Shown here: positions 59,800 to 64,000 of the stretch, one piece after another
Layout: every line of letters begins with the position of its first letter
Position numbering within the stretch: position 1 is the stretch's first letter
DNA from: Sphingomonas sp. DG1-23
GTDB lineage: Bacteria > Pseudomonadota > Alphaproteobacteria > Sphingomonadales > Sphingomonadaceae
DNA length: 64,000 nucleotides
Assembly (NCBI RefSeq): GCF_030730875.1
Contig: NZ_JAVAMA010000012.1
Coordinates: 1 to 64,000 of the forward strand
Reading direction: 5' to 3'
Position numbers and translations under genes: made by a program
The notes under the pieces: model-generated
Told to the model about the DNA's origin: nothing
What the model saw: the letters and a program-made list of their open reading frames with translations, nothing else
The model's database searches: none

Positions 59800-61616
59800 T
59801 CCTCCTCCAGCAACGCGATGCGCATATTCTCGCGCAGTGTTTCGCGCGGCAGGAACGGCGACAGGTCTTCCAGCGGCGGCGAGGTGATCCGGCCGTCGGG
59901 GTGCGGCTTCGCGCTCAGCTTGGGAGCGAAGGCGACATGCTCGTCGACCATGATCTCGCAGACCACCGGCCCGTCGGCGGCGAGCGCCGCCTCGATCGCG
60001 CCAGGGAGCTGATTGTGCGATTCCGCGCGGACATAGGCGAAGCCGAACGCCGCCGCGACCTTCGAGAAATCGGGGAAGGTGACGTTGCTCTTCGGCCCGC
60101 CGCCGACCTCGACGCCGTTGAAGAAGTTGCGGTGGGTCTGGAAGATCGAGACATAGCCGTTGTTGTTGATCAGGAAGACCTTCACCGGCAGGCCGTACCC
60201 CGCGATGGTCTGCATCTCCTGCAGGTTCATCATGATGCTGCCGTCGCCGGCGATCGCGATGACGCGCTGCTTGCCGCCGGTCGCGGCGCAGACGCCGATC
60301 GCGGCGGGCAGGTCATAGCCCATCGTCGCGCAGCCCGAATTGGTCCACAGCCGCTGGCCGCGCCGGATCTCGGCGACCTGGAAGCTGACCACGCAGGCGC
60401 TGCCGTTGCCGGTGACCACGACATCGTCCTCGCCGAGCTGCGCGAACAAGGCATGCATCGCGGCATAAGGGTGGATGGTCGGGCCATGGTCGCGATATTC
60501 GGGGAGCATCGCGGGAAAGCGGCGGATGCGCTCGCGCGACCATTCGAGCCATTCCTGATGTTCGGGCGTCGGCCCCGCATAGGGTGCTTCGAGCAACGCG
60601 GGGATCAGGTCGGCGAGGTCCGCGATTACCGGCATGTCGGGCGAGACGGTCGGCTTGCGCAATTCGAGCGGGTCGATGTCGACCCAGATCTTGTAGGCCT
60701 CGCGCGCGAAGGTCTTCCAGTTGTAGCTGACCTGGCGGATGTTGAGCCGGCTGCCGAGGATCAGCAGCAGATCGGCGCTCTGGGTGACCATGTTGCCGCC
60801 GCGGTCGCCCACCGTGCCCGGCCGTCCGGCATAGAGCGGATGCGCGTTCCACAGCACGTCATGCGCGTTCCAGCCGGTGACGACCGGAATGCCGAGCTTG
60901 TCGATCAGCCGCAGGAAATCCGCATGCGCGCCGCTCAGCCGCACCCCGCTTCCGGCGAAGACAACCGGACGTTCGGCCGTCCGGAGCTTGTCGAGAATGG
61001 CGATCGCCGCCGCGTCGAGATCGGTCGCCTTCCACGGCTCGTCGAGCTCGGCGGGATCGAAGCCGGCGAGTTGATCGGGGTCGATCTTCGCGGCCTGCAC
61101 ATCGAGCGGGATGTCGAGCCACACCGGTCCCGGCCGGCCCGAAGTGGCGAGATACAGCGCCTTTTCGAGATGGTAGCGGATGCTGAGCGGGTCGGTGACC
61201 ATGGTGACGTACTTGGTGATCGGGCGGACCAGCTCCTCGATGTCGAGCTCCTGATCGCCGAACTGGCGCAACGGCAGCCCGGTGGCGCGAACCGTGGTCT
61301 CGGTCTTTACCTGGCCCGAGATCACCAGCATGCCGATCGAGTCGACATAGGCGCCGTAGACTCCGGTGATCGCATTGGTTCCGCCCGGGCCCGACGTGAC
61401 GTTGACCACCGCGAGCCGGTTGGTCAGCCGGTAATAGGCCTCGGCCGCCATCGACAATGCCTGCTCGTGATGGGTGAAGGTCGTGGCGAGCTTCGGGTGG
61501 GTGCCGAGCGCGTGGTTGAGGTGCATCGCGCCGCCGCCGGTGAGCATGAAGACATGGTCGATGCCATGTGCTGCGAGGGTATTCGCCACCCACTCGGCGA
61601 GCTTCACTTTAGTCAT
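59796..61616 (-). CDS. Thiamine-diphosphate enzyme, acetolactate-synthase-like (YerE-like by context)
   Basis: A 606-aa ThDP-dependent enzyme with the AHAS three-domain order. The N-terminal Pyr domain has the activating Glu51 in TTFTHHEQALSMAAEAYYRLTN, then VNVTSGPGGTNAITGVYGAYVDS. The central domain includes VVFAGSGVRLSGAHADF. The C-terminal PP domain has the ThDP-Mg motif AIAGDGSIMMNLQEMQT...NNNGY. Such enzymes in surface-sugar clusters, like YerE of Yersinia, add a two-carbon unit from pyruvate to a CDP-4-keto sugar to make branched sugars. The link here rests on RfbF and RfbG nearby; a role in sugar-acid or acetolactate chemistry is possible. The start overlaps the epimerase stop (ATGA). 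Confidence 0.85.
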   Translation of the reverse strand: MTKVKLAEWVANTLAAHGIDHVFMLTGGGAMHLNHALGTHPKLATTFTHHEQALSMAAEAYYRLTNRLAVVNVTSGPGGTNAITGVYGAYVDSIGMLVISGQVKTETTVRATGLPLRQFGDQELDIEELVRPITKYVTMVTDPLSIRYHLEKALYLATSGRPGPVWLDIPLDVQAAKIDPDQLAGFDPAELDEPWKATDLDAAAIAILDKLRTAERPVVFAGSGVRLSGAHADFLRLIDKLGIPVVTGWNAHDVLWNAHPLYAGRPGTVGDRGGNMVTQSADLLLILGSRLNIRQVSYNWKTFAREAYKIWVDIDPLELRKPTVSPDMPVIADLADLIPALLEAPYAGPTPEHQEWLEWSRERIRRFPAMLPEYRDHGPTIHPYAAMHALFAQLGEDDVVVTGNGSACVVSFQVAEIRRGQRLWTNSGCATMGYDLPAAIGVCAATGGKQRVIAIAGDGSIMMNLQEMQTIAGYGLPVKVFLINNNGYVSIFQTHRNFFNGVEVGGGPKSNVTFPDFSKVAAAFGFAYVRAESHNQLPGAIEAALAADGPVVCEIMVDEHVAFAPKLSAKPHPDGRITSPPLEDLSPFLPRETLRENMRIALLEEE

Positions 61617-62626
61617 GGTTTCCATCCGTTGGAGAGCGCGGTGCGGCGGATCGCGTCGTCGAGGCCGACCGTCGCGGCGACGCCGAGTTCGGCGCGCGCA
61701 CGCGCGTTCGAGGGCACGTAGCGGCCGGGGTTCCAGCCCGGATCGGGCCGGCCGAGGATCTCGACGCCCGGTCCGCCGAGCAAGCTGGCGGTACGGCGGG
61801 CGAGATCGGCGATCGACACCGCCTCTTCCGAGCCCATGTTGACGACGGTGCCCGCTTCGCCGGCGATCAGCAGCGTCCACAGCCACACGGTCAGATCGGC
61901 GGCATAGAGATAGGAGCGCACCGCCTCGCCCGATCCGGTGACGCGGATCGTCCGGCCCTGCATCGCGTCGCGGATGAAATTGCCCGCGGCGAAATGCGTG
62001 TCGAGCGAGAGCAGCGGCCCGAGCAAGGCGAAGATGCGCGCATTGACGACGTCGAGGCCGAACTGCTTCGCGTAGATCGCGCAGAGCGTCTCGGCGGCGC
62101 GCTTGCCTTCGCCATAAGCAGAGAGCGGATCGCATTGATCGGGGCCGCCGCGCCAGTCTTCGGCGACATGCGTCACGTGCGGCGGCTGGGCGCCGTAGAC
62201 CGCGCCCGAGCTCAGGAAGAAGAAGCGGACGGCGTTGCAGTCCAAAGCGAGATCGAGCGCGCGGCGGGTGCCGTGGACGATCGTTTCGAACATCCGCCGC
62301 GGGTCGTTGGCGTTGAGCGCCGCGCTCGCGTCGGTGGCGGCGTGGATGACATGGGTATAATCGGCATGGGGCGCGGTGAAGCTGGTCGCGTCGCCCGCCA
62401 CCAGCCGGAAGCGTCCGGCGAGACGGGGCAGGCGCGCGGCAAAGCCTGCGGGGTCGCGGCTGAGCAGGGTGACGTCGGCGTCGATCCCCGAACGCGCCAG
62501 CGCCTCGAGCATCCAGCGGCCGATGAATCCGGTGCCTCCGGTCATGAAGATCCGTGCGCCCGAGAGCCGCGGCCAGAGCGGCGCGAGCGTCTTGTCGATC
62601 GCCGCCAGGTCCTGTTCGAAGATCAT
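61613..62626 (-). CDS. NAD-dependent epimerase/dehydratase (extended SDR)
   Basis: A 337-aa nucleotide-sugar enzyme. NAD binding is FMTGGTGFIGRWMLEAL, followed by VIHAATDASAALNANDP; the catalytic triad is in FFFLSSGAVYG and SAYGEGKRAAETLCAIYA (Tyr-x3-Lys). FALLGPLLSLDTHFAAGNFIRDAMQG and GSGEAVRSYLYAADLTVWLW are the substrate-side blocks. It resembles 4-reductases or epimerases acting on CDP- or dTDP-keto sugars, and could be the reductase that finishes the branched sugar. It overlaps the GT87-like gene upstream and the ThDP enzyme downstream by 4 bp each. Confidence 0.88.
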   Translation of the reverse strand: MIFEQDLAAIDKTLAPLWPRLSGARIFMTGGTGFIGRWMLEALARSGIDADVTLLSRDPAGFAARLPRLAGRFRLVAGDATSFTAPHADYTHVIHAATDASAALNANDPRRMFETIVHGTRRALDLALDCNAVRFFFLSSGAVYGAQPPHVTHVAEDWRGGPDQCDPLSAYGEGKRAAETLCAIYAKQFGLDVVNARIFALLGPLLSLDTHFAAGNFIRDAMQGRTIRVTGSGEAVRSYLYAADLTVWLWTLLIAGEAGTVVNMGSEEAVSIADLARRTASLLGGPGVEILGRPDPGWNPGRYVPSNARARAELGVAATVGLDDAIRRTALSNGWKP

Positions 62627-63915
62627 GCCGCTGCCAGTCCGAGCGAAGGGCGGTGGCTGCGGTGTGCGCGGACCACCCGGACGATGCTGTCGAGCGCGAG
62701 CGCCCACAGGATCAGCGCGACCAGCCCGGGGCGGACGAAATGCCCGATCGCCAGCCCGAAGCTCGGCGTCACCGGCTGGCCGCTCAGCCACGAGTTGGTC
62801 GACAGTTCGAGCACGGTCGACAGCGGCCAGTCGGTGACGAGGCACAGCAGATAGGCGCAGGCGATCGCGACGATCGGGCCGATGCCCTTCCACGGTTCGA
62901 GCAGGACGAGGAAGAGCAGGAAGGTCTGGGTGTAACCGCCCGGCGACTGGGTCGCCAGGTAAGCGGCGAGCAGCAGGATCGAGACGCGGTGGAGCGGCAG
63001 CGCCTTGGGCTGGAGCCACGCCCCGGCCAGCGCGATCAATGCGATCGCCTGGCTCGCCCGGATCACGATCGGCACGAGGAACTCGATCGTCTCGACGGTC
63101 CGCGAAGGCACGAACTGGAGCACCGGGATCTGCGAATTGCGGATTAGCAGGAACGGCGCATAACTGGTTGAATAATGGATCTCATTCCACACCTGCCCGC
63201 TCTGGAACACCACCCAGTTGGCGGTGTTGGCGACGAGCTCGATCGGGGTGCCCGCCCCGACGATCGCAAGGGTGACGAGATAGACGATGACCGTCACGAT
63301 CGCCGTCAGCTCGAGCGCCCGCCAGTCGCGCTTCACCGCATGGGCGAGCACCGGCAGCAGCAGATAGGGCTTGAAGTTGATCGTCGCCGCCGCCGCCAGC
63401 CAGCGCCACGGTCCGCGGGTCGCCAGCGGGCCGTGGGCGATCACGAAGCATGCGAAGGCGACGAGGATGAGATTGCCGCGCTCGAGGGTGAACAGCAAAG
63501 GCAGGCCGAGCCCGAAGGCGATCGCGCGCATCGGCGCGGTGCGCGGATCGGCCCGGCGGAAGCTCAGCCAGACGAGCACCACGTCGAGCAGGTAGAAGCC
63601 GTAAATCGTCGCGGTGCCGAGCCAGTCGCAATCGCGGGCGTGGAAGGGCGACTGGAGATAGCAGCCGGGCAGGCTGAAAATGTCGAGGAACACGAAGGAC
63701 AGCGGCGGATAGATGCTCCGCCAGACATCGTAGGCGCCCGGACGGTTCGCCCAGAATGCGGTGTTGAACCAGTCCATGAACGTGTCGTTGGTATCGAACA
63801 CGAACGGCTGCGGCAGATAGCCCGTCGCGCGAAATGCCATGGCCGTCGACACCACGCTCACCACGACCGCGAGCGCGAGCAGCAGTTCGGGCAGGAGGCG
63901 CAGGCGGCCGCTCAT
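62623..63915 (-). CDS. GT87-like polytopic glycosyltransferase
   Basis: A 430-aa membrane protein with about eleven helices. The first periplasmic loop holds FVFDTNDTFMDWFNTAFWANRPGAYDVWRSIYPPLSFVFLDIF, an acidic-rich loop followed by YPP, as in GT-C mannosyltransferases of the GT87/PIG-M type. ERGNLILVAFACFVIA and INFKPYLLLPVLA (the N-x-K-P-Y motif) are also characteristic. It probably adds a sugar from a polyprenyl-phosphate donor to the surface glycan. Its start overlaps the stop of a gene that enters from the right edge, and its stop overlaps the epimerase start. Confidence 0.8.
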   Translation of the reverse strand: MSGRLRLLPELLLALAVVVSVVSTAMAFRATGYLPQPFVFDTNDTFMDWFNTAFWANRPGAYDVWRSIYPPLSFVFLDIFSLPGCYLQSPFHARDCDWLGTATIYGFYLLDVVLVWLSFRRADPRTAPMRAIAFGLGLPLLFTLERGNLILVAFACFVIAHGPLATRGPWRWLAAAATINFKPYLLLPVLAHAVKRDWRALELTAIVTVIVYLVTLAIVGAGTPIELVANTANWVVFQSGQVWNEIHYSTSYAPFLLIRNSQIPVLQFVPSRTVETIEFLVPIVIRASQAIALIALAGAWLQPKALPLHRVSILLLAAYLATQSPGGYTQTFLLFLVLLEPWKGIGPIVAIACAYLLCLVTDWPLSTVLELSTNSWLSGQPVTPSFGLAIGHFVRPGLVALILWALALDSIVRVVRAHRSHRPSLGLAAA

Positions 63916-64000
63916 GGCCGCCGGATCAGGGTCCGCGCGGCGGGGCGCTTGCGCTCGGCAGGGAAGTTGATCCGCTCGGCCTCGATCACCAGCGGCACGT
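63912..64000 (-). CDS. C-terminal end of an unidentified gene cut by the window edge
   Basis: Twenty-eight codons and a stop are visible, ending in RTLIRRP. Just upstream the sequence reads VPLVIEAERINFPAERKRP. The TGA overlaps the GT87-like start codon (ATGA), the same coupling used throughout this operon, which supports a real gene. The fragment is too short to name. Confidence 0.6.
   Translation of the reverse strand, partial: VPLVIEAERINFPAERKRPAARTLIRRP

Noticed and set aside
1..64000. tRNA or rRNA genes, CRISPR arrays, insertion sequences, prophage or att sites
   Set aside because: No T-loop or anticodon-arm patterns, spaced direct repeats, transposase or integrase motifs were seen. 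The palindromic repeats lack coding capacity and are better described as REP-like elements.

Overview
The window is high-GC DNA (roughly two thirds G+C by eye) with the gene content of an alphaproteobacterium of the sphingomonad type. The evidence is the block ahcY - divL - tsaE - amgK - murU - addB - addA - trxA, large TonB-dependent receptors with sphingomonad-style plug domains, and palindromic intergenic repeats typical of Sphingomonas-like genomes. I saw no tRNA, rRNA, CRISPR array, transposase or integrase. The first ~120 bases are homopolymer-rich and look like a poor-quality sequence end.

Region 1 (1-13.1 kb) is mostly housekeeping and accessory genes. It holds an EmrA-type efflux adaptor with its MarR regulator, a GFA-domain protein with an alpha/beta hydrolase, an ACE-like M2 dipeptidase, a SIMPL-domain protein, AMP nucleosidase with an unlisted 45-aa partner, a Prx5-type peroxiredoxin, a YqgE/AlgH protein, an AlkD-like repair protein and a secreted TolB-like propeller protein.

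Region 2 (13.2-30.5 kb) is the conserved alphaproteobacterial core block. ahcY is preceded by a perfect 20-bp palindrome resembling a SahR operator. A TonB receptor and two small ORFs separate it from divL. DivL carries tyrosine (Tyr567) where histidine kinases carry the phospho-accepting histidine. tsaE, amgK and murU (tRNA modification and cell-wall recycling) and addB, addA and trxA (double-strand break repair, thioredoxin) follow. Three long intergenic palindromes are wedged between genes of this block, and one of them supplies the ribosome-binding site of tsaE.

Region 3 (30.5-50.9 kb) is a polysaccharide utilisation locus for alpha-mannan or high-mannose glycan. It has three GH92 alpha-mannosidases, a GH125 alpha-1,6-mannosidase, a GH2 enzyme, a GH43-like enzyme and a TonB receptor. 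A ROK repressor, a sugar-porter MFS transporter, a ROK sugar kinase and a FucP-like transporter complete it. The inferred flow is outer-membrane uptake by the receptor, exo-trimming to mannose by exported enzymes, inner-membrane uptake, and phosphorylation by the kinase. Two transcription units in it share a near-identical AT-rich element about 120 bp before their start codons.

Region 4 (50.9-54.9 kb) is a three-gene signalling operon: a DUF4173-like membrane protein, an OmpR-type regulator and a histidine kinase, joined by 4-bp overlaps.

Region 5 (54.8-64 kb) is a surface-sugar cluster. RfbF and RfbG make CDP-4-keto-6-deoxyglucose. Facing them is a tightly overlapped operon with a GT87-like membrane glycosyltransferase, an NAD-dependent epimerase, an acetolactate-synthase-like ThDP enzyme (YerE-like by context), a GtrA protein and a zinc-ribbon methyltransferase. 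This suggests a modified, perhaps branched, CDP-deoxysugar. The operon continues past the right edge.
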